Source of the DNA: Paenibacillaceae bacterium
GTDB lineage: Bacteria; Bacillota; Bacilli; Paenibacillales; NBRC-103111
Assembly: GCA_029256185.1 (NCBI GenBank)
Contig: JAQSYI010000009.1
Location: forward strand, 1-64,000
DNA length: 64,000 bases
Direction of reading: 5' to 3'
In this document: positions 35,226 to 43,861 of the stretch, piece after piece
Position numbering within the stretch: position 1 is the stretch's first letter
How the letters are laid out: each line of letters starts with the position of its first letter
Position numbers and translations under genes: made by a program
The notes under the pieces: model-generated
What the model was told of the DNA's origin: nothing
Databases searched by the model: none
What the model saw: only the letters and a program-made list of their open reading frames with translations

Positions 35226-36734
35226 CTATAACCATCTGTATACCTTCCGGGGGTTTTCTTCCACCCGCAGAGCGGGAATCTGAAACGGCGCTTCCTTGCG
35301 GATGAGTTCGGCAGGCAGCAGACCTTTTCCGATGGTGACCTTGGTTCCCGAAGGGGCCATATCGAACAGCTCCTCCACATCTTCCTTCAGCATGCGGACA
35401 CAGCCGAGTGAGTCGTCATGTTCTATACTCCCCGGCTGGTTGGTCCCATGAATCGCATAGTCCGTATCCGACAACTGCATTCCTCTTGAACCGAAATCCC
35501 CGTCATCCCGGCCGTTGGGATTTTTTACTTTGTCCGAGAGGAAGAATGTCCCTTCGGGTGTACGGTTGCCGCCCAATCCCACGGGATAACTGCGCAGTAT
35601 GACGGACCCGCTGACAAGAGCCAGGCGGTAATTATCCCTGTCGATAATGATCTCCAACGGATCGGCCAACAGTACAGGACCCGATACGCCCGCTTCTCCG
35701 CCTTGCTCCCCCGACTGCGGGGACAGCGGTACAGAATTCAAGCTGCCGCCGGACATCAGCTGCTCCCGCAACCGAGGATAGGCTGCTTTCATCCGGTCTG
35801 TATAACCGGGAAGCAGATTATGGGGGAAATCGCGGATTAACCCGTCAATCGTCTCCGGAAGGGCTTCCCCGTAACGGTTCTGGTATGCACGCACCGCAGA
35901 CCGCAGAACGGCATCTTCCTCTTCGTGGGCCAGCCACTGCCCGATTGCGGCAGCGGCGCCAGGGGCTTCTGCCGGGGTGCAGTTGCAGTATTGGGCCTGG
36001 TGATAGACCACTCTCAGTTCCCCGCCGGTCCCGGACAATGTTCCGCTCATCTGCGGCGCCGGAGGGCGGATACCGTTTATCCATTTTCCGTCGGCAGTGG
36101 GGTAGCCCTCCACCAGAAGCGTCCTTCCTGCAGCTTCCTTCTCCTTACCGGGTACCAAGAAGCTTCTCCACAGCTCTTCTCTTACCCGCCCAGAGGCAAG
36201 AGGACTGTCATAGACAATCCGGACCTTGTTCTCCCGGGTCAGAGCAGCACCTCCGGCAGCAGTTGCAGACGGCCCGGACGGTGCGGAACCATTCGCTGCA
36301 GCTGTTGCAGACGGTCCAGACGGCGCCGGAACGGAAGCTGGCTCAACTGCTTCCCCTCCCCGCTTCTCCGGAATCAGATAGGAGCCGGCCAGCATAGCTA
36401 TAATCAATACAGCGCCAAGTTTAACCACCCGGAACAACCGCTTTCTCCGGCCGGTCTGCCCCGGAATGACGGTCTGGTCCGCCCTCAGCGACTCCAGCAG
36501 CCCCAGCTTGATCCGCTTCTTCTCGAACGCTTCATATACCTCGCCTGCCTGGGCAAAGCAATACTTGGCCTTCCCCTCCTTATCCCGGACCGCATACTCC
36601 TTGCCAAGCAGATACCAGCCCATCTTGTTCTCGGGGTGATTCTTCACGAACTGCTTCAGATACATCATATCGTCATCCAGGGGATTATGCTCGAAGAACG
36701 CCTCCAACTGATCCTCAAGATCCTTTTTGTTCAT
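35226..36734 (-). CDS. L,D-transpeptidase with cytoplasmic N-terminal domain and membrane anchor
   Basis: A 502-residue protein. Residues 1-~95 are helical and TPR-like (MGWYLLGKEYAVRDKEGKAK) without a signal peptide. One membrane helix (about 100-122) follows, then a linker with the tandem repeat SAPSGPSATAA. The C-terminal YkuD domain (~360-480) has DYAIHGTNQPGSIEHDDS and LGCVRM with the catalytic Cys near 444. YkuD enzymes make 3-3 cross-links in peptidoglycan. The single anchor would put the N-terminal domain inside the cell and the catalytic domain outside. AGAGGCGG precedes the ATG. Confidence 0.87.
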   Translation of the reverse strand: MNKKDLEDQLEAFFEHNPLDDDMMYLKQFVKNHPENKMGWYLLGKEYAVRDKEGKAKYCFAQAGEVYEAFEKKRIKLGLLESLRADQTVIPGQTGRRKRLFRVVKLGAVLIIAMLAGSYLIPEKRGGEAVEPASVPAPSGPSATAAANGSAPSGPSATAAGGAALTRENKVRIVYDSPLASGRVREELWRSFLVPGKEKEAAGRTLLVEGYPTADGKWINGIRPPAPQMSGTLSGTGGELRVVYHQAQYCNCTPAEAPGAAAAIGQWLAHEEEDAVLRSAVRAYQNRYGEALPETIDGLIRDFPHNLLPGYTDRMKAAYPRLREQLMSGGSLNSVPLSPQSGEQGGEAGVSGPVLLADPLEIIIDRDNYRLALVSGSVILRSYPVGLGGNRTPEGTFFLSDKVKNPNGRDDGDFGSRGMQLSDTDYAIHGTNQPGSIEHDDSLGCVRMLKEDVEELFDMAPSGTKVTIGKGLLPAELIRKEAPFQIPALRVEENPRKVYRWL

Positions 36735-36821
36735 GGAAGCACCGCCTCTGCTTATTTTTCTCTTCTCCTTCCTTATATCGGTAATTGCGCGGCAATGCTT
36801 AATTCGGATTACAGCACAAAC

Positions 36822-36857
36822 AAAGCCGGGAGCATAACCGTATATGCTCCCGGCTTT
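36822..36857. terminator. Bidirectional terminator downstream of sugar locus 3
   Basis: AAAGCCGGGAGCATA and TATGCTCCCGGCTTT form a perfect 15-bp stem with a 6-nt loop. On the minus strand it is followed by GTTTGTG, on the plus strand by GTTTATTT. It lies ~70 bp beyond the stop codon at 36929. Confidence 0.85.
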
Positions 36858-36928
36858 GTTTATTTAACATTCTGCTTGTATGATGGGTGTCTTTCGTTGC
36901 CGCAGCTTTCGAAACGCAGGGCAGCTTA

Positions 36929-38758
36929 TCAATAGCAGCGGATCTCGAACACCCGGGCATGATCCAGGCCGTTGGTGCCCAGCACCTCCAGCCGCAGCTT
37001 AACCATGGTGTCCAATTCAATACAGCATACAATCTGACGTTGGTAATTATCCCGGACATGCATGATCTCGCGGCCAACACCGGGAGAATCGGCGCAATAG
37101 GCAACCAAGCGGAACTCTCTCAAGGTTTCCGGCTGGGGCCCCCAAGCGTTCTGCTTATGCAGGCCCTCCTCATGGGTCAGCGTGAGTCTGCGGTGCATGC
37201 CTGTGTCAAGCACCACCGTTACTTCGCTCATTGCTACAGGGGAATCCCATTCCAGCTCGATCCAAGGAGCAGAGTCCTCCGGCCGGGACATCCACCGGTG
37301 CGTTCCGGGTGCGGTCAAGTCCGGCCGCGCCCCGTTCGTCCCATGCATAGAGCGGGTGTGCCCGTCGGTAACGTTCTGCGCTTCCCCTCCTGGCTGCTCG
37401 GATGAGGCCCGTACCCTAGCGCGGCTGGCCAGATTGTCCACAGGCGGGATTCCCGGCAGGAACGCATCCTGCCGGATCAGCAGCTGCTGGGTCCGGCGGA
37501 TGAATTCCGGATTATCCGCCGCCGCTCCCGGCGCTGCACCCTCCCTGGCCGCCAATGCGGCGAAGGTGCCCGCGCCTTGCCCCATTACTCCGCAGGTCGC
37601 CATGACCCTCGTGCTGGAAAAGGCAATATGCGTGGCCGAAATATTGCGCCCGGCGAACATCAGGTTCTCCACATTGGCGCTCACTAACGACCGCAGAGGA
37701 ATACCGTACACATAATTGGTGATCGGCTGATGCAAAGGAGAGCTGTCCTTGGCATCGATTCCCCGGGGCGGGTGAGTATCCATGGGCCAGCCGCCATAGG
37801 CGATCACATCTTCGAAGTGAACGGCCTCTTCCAAATCCCGTTGAGTGAGCATATGCTTGCCGGTAAACCGCCGGGACTCCCGCTTGCCGGGAACGAAGCC
37901 GAACCAATCCAGCGCCCAGTTCTCGGACTCGGGATGATGGCCGCTGTTCTTGATGTGGTCCCAGACCCCCATCATGATAGCCAGCAGCTCGTCGCGGATG
38001 CTCTCATTATCGGCAATGGTATCAAGCACTCCGCCGAACTCCACCCACCAATAGCCGTACTCCCAGGAGTGATGGGGGCGGAATCTCAGATCCTCCTCCG
38101 TGAAGCTTCTTGCCCACGCGGGGGGAATAAACGCCATGGGCTCCCCCATATCCCTGGCGGTGAACAACAGAGAGGAGCCGAGAGAATACGGATCAGGCTC
38201 AGTCCCAGCCAAGGACTCCCCGTACTGCCCGGCAGATTCTCTGCCTGTGGCAAACAAGGCGCCCGCCTCCTTACCCAGACGTCCGTCGCCGGTGCAATCC
38301 AGGAAAACCTCCGCGAAGATGGCGAAGCTGTGCTCCGTGCTCTCCCGCACAGCCAGCGCGGACACAATCTGAGCGCCCTCCATCTGCACTCCGGTCACCG
38401 CCGTATTCAGCATCAGCGTCAGATTCGGCTCGGCCCGGCACTTCTCATATAGGATCAGATCGAACATAGATGCGCTGCGCTGGGGATTGCGTACCGCGCA
38501 TTCCAGCAGGATTTCCTCCAGAATGCCCCCTTCCCGCGCTTCCGTCTCCAATGCTTTCCGGCGCTTGGAATTGGCCGCGCCGACGATATGCATGCGAATC
38601 TCGGAGGAAGCATTGCCGCCCAGCACAGGACGGTCCTGGCACAAGACTACTCTCGCGCCGTTCCGCGCAGCCGCCAGGGCAGCCGCTACTCCGGAAATCC
38701 CGCCGCCCGCAACCATTACATCGGCATAGACGGGCTGTCTTCCTTCTAATTGCTCCAT
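36929..38758 (-). CDS. FAD-dependent oxidoreductase with C-terminal discoidin-like domain
   Basis: A 609-residue flavoprotein of the FAD_oxidored (PF12831-type) family. The dinucleotide site is [20 protein letters not shown], with EIRMHIVG and [16 protein letters not shown] in the flavin domain. From ~470 to the end a beta-sandwich resembling F5/8-type C (galactose-binding-like) domains follows, including [20 protein letters not shown] and [11 protein letters not shown]. There is no signal peptide, so both parts are cytoplasmic. ATG at 38758 behind AGGGAT; the frame upstream to 38812 is not supported. It ends sugar locus 3, 61 bp after a second flavoprotein gene. The substrate is unknown. Confidence 0.85.
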   Translation of the reverse strand: MEQLEGRQPVYADVMVAGGGISGVAAALAAARNGARVVLCQDRPVLGGNASSEIRMHIVGAANSKRRKALETEAREGGILEEILLECAVRNPQRSASMFDLILYEKCRAEPNLTLMLNTAVTGVQMEGAQIVSALAVRESTEHSFAIFAEVFLDCTGDGRLGKEAGALFATGRESAGQYGESLAGTEPDPYSLGSSLLFTARDMGEPMAFIPPAWARSFTEEDLRFRPHHSWEYGYWWVEFGGVLDTIADNESIRDELLAIMMGVWDHIKNSGHHPESENWALDWFGFVPGKRESRRFTGKHMLTQRDLEEAVHFEDVIAYGGWPMDTHPPRGIDAKDSSPLHQPITNYVYGIPLRSLVSANVENLMFAGRNISATHIAFSSTRVMATCGVMGQGAGTFAALAAREGAAPGAAADNPEFIRRTQQLLIRQDAFLPGIPPVDNLASRARVRASSEQPGGEAQNVTDGHTRSMHGTNGARPDLTAPGTHRWMSRPEDSAPWIELEWDSPVAMSEVTVVLDTGMHRRLTLTHEEGLHKQNAWGPQPETLREFRLVAYCADSPGVGREIMHVRDNYQRQIVCCIELDTMVKLRLEVLGTNGLDHARVFEIRCY

Positions 38759-38798
38759 TCGTATCCCTGCCCTTTTCTTGTGAATAGCGCCTGGTTTT

Positions 38799-38820
38799 GG
38801 GCGTGTTTGCAAACACGCCC
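38799..38820. repeat. Perfect 22-bp palindrome built from the MITE terminal sequence
   Basis: GGGCGTGTTTG and CAAACACGCCC are exact inverted halves. It abuts the TAG stop codon of the flavoprotein gene at 38820 and matches the palindrome at 7015-7038. It may be a footprint or minimal form of the 165-bp element, or a gene-end hairpin. Confidence 0.8.
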
Positions 38821-40163
38821 TAGAGGATATAGGCTCCCTCTTCCTTCAGGCGCTCCCGGAGACGCTCCGTGTCCACCGCATGAACGTCATGGCTGTCCAG
38901 CCGTGCCGCCATGGCAGCGGCTATTCCTGCCGCCTCTCCCATCGCCAGGCACGCAGGCATCACCCGCACGCTGCCCATCACCATCCGCTCGCAGGAAACC
39001 GAGCGTCCTGCGACAAGCATATTGCGGATTCCCTTGGGAGTGAGGCACCGGTAAGGGATGCCGTGGGAATCACCCGGACCGTATCTCATCACATGGGTGT
39101 AATATTCTTGATCCTGGCCTGTTGACAGCTTCTTCTTGCCGGAGCCGTGGACATCCAGGTAATAGCTGTTCCGGCAGACTTCATCGGCGAATGTTCTGCG
39201 CTCTACGTAATCCTCCAGGGTCAGCACATAATCTCCCATAATTCTGCGGGATTCCCGGATGCCAAGCAGCGGCGCCGTGACCGAAACGAAGGCATTGCCG
39301 AAGGCATCGGGGCAATATTCCGCCAGACTCTTCCTGATCTCCTCCGCCATAATCCGCCCCTGGATCAGCGCCTTCGATACCTGTTCGGGGTCCGTGCTGT
39401 CCACGCCCGGGATGTGGCCGGCGTTGAAGCCGATGGTGCGCGGAGCAATCAGAGAGTTGCACATATGATGGTCCAGCAGCGGGTACTTGCCCGATGCGAT
39501 AATGGCGTGGACCGGGCTGGCCGGATTCTTCCAGCCGTTCAGCGGCACACCGTGCCGGTAAGCATACTCATCCACATTGCCCATGGAGAAGCAATGGGTT
39601 GTGGGCTGCAGCGAGCCGTCATCCTCGTCGCCCTTCTGGAATTCCGCCCCGGCCCAGGCCGCGAGGTCCGCATCCCCGGTGCAATCCACATAGATGCCCG
39701 CCCGGTAAGCGGTCAGCCCGGACTTGTTATTGACGATGAGCGCCTCAATTCCGCCCTCCCCGTCCGTATCCACCGCACATAACGTGGTGTTGAACAGCAC
39801 TTGCGCTCCGGCCTCCGTGACCATCCGGTCGTAGATGCGCTTTAGCTTTTCCGGATTAATTGCCACCCAGTTCAAGGAATTTTTGTCAATATGGGGCATT
39901 TCGCTTTTCAAAGTGACCAGCACGGCCTCGGCAATTCCTCTGTATACGATCTTCTCTCCGTCGGAGTAAGGAGTCCAAGCCGGAACCAGGCCGGAGGTCC
40001 CCATTCCGCCCAAAGCGCCGGTCGCTTCAATCAGCAGCGTCCTTGCTCCCTCCCGGGCGGAGGATATGGCGGCGGCGCAGCCTGCAGGCCCTCCTCCTAC
40101 TATAATGACATCCCATTGATCCTTCAATGGAATGGAGCGTTGCGACAACGTATATGCGGACAT
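38820..40163 (-). CDS. FAD-dependent oxidoreductase (PF12831-type)
   Basis: A 447-residue cytoplasmic flavoprotein. [20 protein letters not shown] binds the ADP half of [41 protein letters not shown], and [20 protein letters not shown] with GEAAGIAAA complete the family pattern. The family occurs in polysaccharide-use loci and probably oxidises a sugar or sugar-derived alcohol. ATG at 40163 with GAGAGGGAT. It follows the lipoprotein gene after the strong hairpin at 40209-40263. Its stop codon is formed at the edge of a 22-bp palindrome. Confidence 0.85.
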   Translation of the reverse strand: MSAYTLSQRSIPLKDQWDVIIVGGGPAGCAAAISSAREGARTLLIEATGALGGMGTSGLVPAWTPYSDGEKIVYRGIAEAVLVTLKSEMPHIDKNSLNWVAINPEKLKRIYDRMVTEAGAQVLFNTTLCAVDTDGEGGIEALIVNNKSGLTAYRAGIYVDCTGDADLAAWAGAEFQKGDEDDGSLQPTTHCFSMGNVDEYAYRHGVPLNGWKNPASPVHAIIASGKYPLLDHHMCNSLIAPRTIGFNAGHIPGVDSTDPEQVSKALIQGRIMAEEIRKSLAEYCPDAFGNAFVSVTAPLLGIRESRRIMGDYVLTLEDYVERRTFADEVCRNSYYLDVHGSGKKKLSTGQDQEYYTHVMRYGPGDSHGIPYRCLTPKGIRNMLVAGRSVSCERMVMGSVRVMPACLAMGEAAGIAAAMAARLDSHDVHAVDTERLRERLKEEGAYIL

Positions 40164-40208
40164 GCTGTATCCCTCTCTTTCGTTTCTTAAATCCACCGAT
40201 AAGGCAGC

Positions 40209-40263
40209 CCATGATGGAAGCGGCCATCCCCCGTTCAATCAGGGTAAGCCGCTTCCATCATGG
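40209..40263. promoter_or_regulatory. Strong intercistronic hairpin after the locus-3 binding-protein gene
   Basis: CCATGATGGAAGCGGC (40209-40224) and GCCGCTTCCATCATGG (40248-40263) form a perfect 16-bp stem with a 23-nt loop, 15 bp beyond the lipoprotein stop codon. No T-run follows, so mRNA protection or partial termination is more likely than full termination. Confidence 0.7.
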
Positions 40264-40278
40264 ACAAGAATCATCCGC

Positions 40279-41835
40279 CTATTTTTTTACCGTTGCATAC
40301 CATTCATTGACTTCCTTATAACTGGCGTCCGCTCCGGCAGCCTTATACTTGGCTACGAAAGCATCAAGTCCGGAGATGGGCTCGCCGCCGACAATAACCT
40401 TGGTTGTGTAGTCAATCACAAGCTGCTCCAATTGGGCATTATCCTTGGCGTATTGCGCCAGGTAAGGAGCCAGGCCCAGAGGATTGGGGAATTTCAATGC
40501 ATCGGGCTGCTTCGGGTTCAGGTAATCCCAGGCGTCGAACAAGCGCTGGTCCTTGCGCACACGGGCTTGCCAATAGATCGGGTACTTCACTTCATCAATG
40601 CCTGTCAGGAAGTTGCCGGCATTATTCCGCTCATCATTGAAGATGGGCAGAATCGGCGAATAAACTCCGTCCTTGAAGGTGTAATGCTTGCCTTCTTCCC
40701 CGATGGCCATGTTCTTGAAGGTCTCTTCCTCCAGCTTGGCATTCATATACTTGATGGCATCCTCGGGATGCTTCGAGGACTTGGGTATGAAGGTAATTCT
40801 GTCGAAGCCGGAGGAGGCCCCGAAGCCCGCTTTGCCATCCTTGCCCTTCAGAGCGGGAATAAATACATATTCCGCAGTTGGGACGTTCTTCTTCAAGGCA
40901 TCGGCAACGGTTGGCACATCCGCCCAGCCTTGGGGAATAACGCCCACCTTGCCGCTGGTGAATTTTTCTTTCACAGTAGCGTCCTTGTTGATGGCAAATT
41001 CTTTATCGATAAGACCTTGTTTGTAGAGATCGGCCATATGAGTCAGATAATCCTTATAGGCAGGGTCCATGGCGCGGGGAACCAGCTTGCCGCCTGCATC
41101 GTTCCATTCATTGGCCAAGCCGAAGGCGCCGACCACATTGCTGAGCATGGGAGCATTTCCTACCATCGAAAGAGGAATATTCTTATCTCCGTTTCCGCCC
41201 GGGTCCTTTTCCTTGAACTGCTTCAACACCTCGGTCAATTCATCAAGGGTGGCGGGCACCTTAAGCCCCAGCTTATCCAGCCAGTCCTTGCGGATAATCA
41301 GGCTTGCTCCAACCGTATTGGACGTGGTATGGGGAATCGCGTATATTTTGCCGTCCACCTTGATGGCATCGAAGGATTTCTGGGAAATGGCCTTCTTAAT
41401 GTTGGGACCGTACTTGTCGATCAGTTGGGTCAGATCCACCAAAGCGCCTTTTTTGGCATAGTCCGCATACAGGGCCTTGAAGGTATTGTCACCGCCCACG
41501 CTGATCAAATCGTAAGGCTCGGAGGAAGCAATCAGCAGATTCAGCTTATCCCCCGGTTTGTCGGCGGGAAGCATATCGTAGGTTACTTTATATCCGGTTT
41601 TCTCCTCCAGCATTTTGGCAACCGGATACGTATTGTAATCATCCTTCATCCAGCGCATCAAGGCCTTCAATTCCGGCTTGGGCCCGCTGGTGGCTGCGAC
41701 TGTTGCAGCTGCTGTGGCGGATGCGGCCGGGGAAGCGGCGTTGCTTGCGCCATCGTCGCTTTGGGAGCCGCATGCTGCTGAGGCAAGAACAAGACTGGCG
41801 GCCACGGGAAGCAATAGCCATTTGTTTTTTCTCAT
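40279..41835 (-). CDS. Extracellular sugar-binding lipoprotein (ABC importer, family 1)
   Basis: A 518-residue lipoprotein with signal MRKNKWLLLPVAASLVLA and a lipobox at Cys22 (SAAC), an Ala/Thr/Ser-rich linker and a family-1 binding fold. The end (YKEVNEWYATVKK) is LplA-like. AGGAGGG is 10 bp before the ATG. It is third in the importer unit, after the two permease genes, and is bracketed by two strong hairpins (41874-41910 and 40209-40263). The substrate is probably the compound later handled by the two flavoproteins. Confidence 0.9.
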   Translation of the reverse strand: MRKNKWLLLPVAASLVLASAACGSQSDDGASNAASPAASATAAATVAATSGPKPELKALMRWMKDDYNTYPVAKMLEEKTGYKVTYDMLPADKPGDKLNLLIASSEPYDLISVGGDNTFKALYADYAKKGALVDLTQLIDKYGPNIKKAISQKSFDAIKVDGKIYAIPHTTSNTVGASLIIRKDWLDKLGLKVPATLDELTEVLKQFKEKDPGGNGDKNIPLSMVGNAPMLSNVVGAFGLANEWNDAGGKLVPRAMDPAYKDYLTHMADLYKQGLIDKEFAINKDATVKEKFTSGKVGVIPQGWADVPTVADALKKNVPTAEYVFIPALKGKDGKAGFGASSGFDRITFIPKSSKHPEDAIKYMNAKLEEETFKNMAIGEEGKHYTFKDGVYSPILPIFNDERNNAGNFLTGIDEVKYPIYWQARVRKDQRLFDAWDYLNPKQPDALKFPNPLGLAPYLAQYAKDNAQLEQLVIDYTTKVIVGGEPISGLDAFVAKYKAAGADASYKEVNEWYATVKK

Positions 41836-41873
41836 TTTGATAAACCCTCCTGTTTTTTAATAAGCCTTACTAT

Positions 41874-41910
41874 CATTAAGCTGCCGGCACGTCTGCCGTC
41901 AGCATTAATG
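41874..41910. promoter_or_regulatory. Strong intercistronic hairpin before the locus-3 binding-protein gene
   Basis: CATTAA, GCTG and CGGCA pair with TGCCG, CAGC and TTAATG across a 4-nt loop, with two internal mismatches. It lies between the LplC-type permease stop (41917) and the lipoprotein start (41835). No T-run is seen. A 5' boundary that protects the lipoprotein message is inferred. Confidence 0.65.
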
Positions 41911-41916
41911 TCATAC

Positions 41917-42792
41917 TCATCCCTTGACAGAACCGATCAAAACGCCTTTGATGAAGTATTTCTGAAGAAACGGGTACACGCAAATAATCGGAATGGTGGA
42001 GGCGACCACCGTTGCAGCCCGGACGCCCTCCGGCGACATATTCATCAGATCGTCCAAGCTCTTGTTGGTCGCATTGGAGGTATCTGCCTCCATCACAATA
42101 TCCCGGAGGTACAATTGCAGCGTTTTCAGCGACGAATCATTGATATACAGCATGGGATGGAAATAATCGTTCCAATAGCCTACGGCGTAAAACAATGAGA
42201 TCGTAGCGATTACGGGCATACTGAGAGGAAGAATGACCCGAAACAGGATGGTCAAGGTCTTGGCGCCGTCCATGCGCGCCGACTCCTCCAGCGCTTCCGG
42301 TAGCCCTTCATAATAGCTCTTGATCACCAGCAGATTGAACACGCTGATCATCGCCGGCAGGATCAGCGCCCATAAGCTGTTGATCAGATGCAGATTGCGG
42401 ATCAGCAGATAATGGGGAATCATCCCTCCGCTGAACAGCATGGTGAATACGAACAGCACCATGATGAAGGAAATGCCGGGAAGATGCCGCTTGGACAACG
42501 GATAGGCCGTGATGGCCGTCAGCAGGATGGAGAACAACGTTCCCGCTACGGTAACAAGCACGGATATGCCGAAGGCCCGTATGAACGTATTTGAGGTTAC
42601 CACACTTTGCATGGTGTCCAATTGGAACCCGACGGGAATAATACTGACCTTGCCGGAGACAACCGCCCATTCCGCGCTGACCGATTTCGAGAATACATTA
42701 GCCAGGGGCAGGAGTGTAATGGCTCCGCATACCAGCAGGAACCCGTACACAAACAGATCCAGAGACCAATCGCCAAACGTTCGTTTTCTCAT
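41917..42792 (-). CDS. Carbohydrate ABC transporter permease (LplC/YtcP type, MalG family)
   Basis: A 291-residue six-helix protein with EAA loop EESARMDGAKTLTILFRVIL and the LplC-type end YFIKGVLIGSVKG. AGGAGG is 8 bp before the ATG. It follows the LplB-type gene by 11 bp and pairs with it. No ATPase gene is nearby. Confidence 0.9.
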   Translation of the reverse strand: MRKRTFGDWSLDLFVYGFLLVCGAITLLPLANVFSKSVSAEWAVVSGKVSIIPVGFQLDTMQSVVTSNTFIRAFGISVLVTVAGTLFSILLTAITAYPLSKRHLPGISFIMVLFVFTMLFSGGMIPHYLLIRNLHLINSLWALILPAMISVFNLLVIKSYYEGLPEALEESARMDGAKTLTILFRVILPLSMPVIATISLFYAVGYWNDYFHPMLYINDSSLKTLQLYLRDIVMEADTSNATNKSLDDLMNMSPEGVRAATVVASTIPIICVYPFLQKYFIKGVLIGSVKG

Positions 42793-42803
42793 ACCCGCAC
42801 CTC

Positions 42804-43769
42804 CTACCAGATTCCGCGCTGGACTAATTTTTTGCTGACGAAATTCCCGGAAACCACCAGGATAAAGCCCACAACCGAATTAAACAGGCCGACTGCCGTA
42901 CTGAAGCTGTAATCCATCTTGCCAAGACCCACCCGGTACACGAAGGTGCCCAGCACATCGCCGGTTTCATACACGACCGGATTATACATAGTGAGAATTT
43001 GCTCTGTCCCCGCTTCCAGCACGGAGCCTAAGCGCAGGATCAGCATCAGTACAATGGTTGGCATAATGCCGGGAAGGGAGATGTGGATCATCTGCCGGAT
43101 TCTGCCCGCCCCGTCGATGGCAGCCGCTTCGTATTGCTCCTGCTCGATGCCTGCGATGGCAGCGATGAAAATAATCGCATTCCAGCCCGCTTCCTTCCAG
43201 GCCGCCGAAAACACAATAATGCTGCGGAAAAACCGGTTATCCATGAAAAAGGTGATGGGCTCAAAGCCCAGCCACTGAAGAAAGTTATTGACCAGCCCTC
43301 CGGAGGGAGAAAGAATCGTGATGAACAAGCCGGAAATAATCACCCAGGATAGGAAGTGGGGCAAATAAATAACGGTCTGGATCGTCCTCTTGAAGGCGCT
43401 GAACCTCACTTCGTTCAACAGCAGCGCGATGAAGATGGGAATGGGGAACAGCAGCACAATTTTGTAAAAGCTGATCAACAGCGTATTGGTGAATACCTGA
43501 GCAAACTCCTCCGAGTGCATCAGCTTGTTAAACTGCTCCAATCCCACCCATTCGCTTCCCCGTATGCCTTCGAAGATGTTGAAATCCTGAAAGGCAATCA
43601 CAACCCCGTACATGGGCGTGTATTTGAAGAGAAGCAGGAAGAGCAGGCCGGGAATCAACAGCACATAATAATCCAGATTGTTCCGCACCAGCCTCCATTT
43701 GCCGGAACGTTTACGCGCCAAGCTGTTCTCCGCCGCCTTTCCCTGCAAATTCGCTGCGATATTGCTCAT
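42804..43769 (-). CDS. Carbohydrate ABC transporter permease (LplB type, MalF family)
   Basis: A 321-residue six-helix protein with EAA loop YEAAAIDGAGRIRQMIHISL. GGAGG precedes the ATG at 43769. It is the first importer gene of locus 3, behind a consensus -10 box lying inside a 9-bp inverted repeat (43778-43818). The ribosome site itself is part of the right-hand arm. Confidence 0.9.
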   Translation of the reverse strand: MSNIAANLQGKAAENSLARKRSGKWRLVRNNLDYYVLLIPGLLFLLLFKYTPMYGVVIAFQDFNIFEGIRGSEWVGLEQFNKLMHSEEFAQVFTNTLLISFYKIVLLFPIPIFIALLLNEVRFSAFKRTIQTVIYLPHFLSWVIISGLFITILSPSGGLVNNFLQWLGFEPITFFMDNRFFRSIIVFSAAWKEAGWNAIIFIAAIAGIEQEQYEAAAIDGAGRIRQMIHISLPGIMPTIVLMLILRLGSVLEAGTEQILTMYNPVVYETGDVLGTFVYRVGLGKMDYSFSTAVGLFNSVVGFILVVSGNFVSKKLVQRGIW

Positions 43770-43777
43770 GACTTACA

Positions 43778-43818
43778 CCTCCATGTTCTTATGGCTCTAT
43801 TATAAGGGCACATGGAGG
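43778..43818 (-). promoter_or_regulatory. Promoter -10 box flanked by a perfect 9-bp inverted repeat
   Basis: On the minus strand, CCTCCATGT (43810-43818) and ACATGGAGG (43778-43786) flank TATAAT (43799-43804). The downstream arm contains the ribosome site of the permease gene. The -35 region is weak, as for activator-dependent promoters. The repeat could be an operator for the AraC-type regulator at 45714. Confidence 0.5.
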
Positions 43819-43861
43819 CATGCTGTAGATGGTAATCCGACACTTTCTGGGTGCATCCTAC

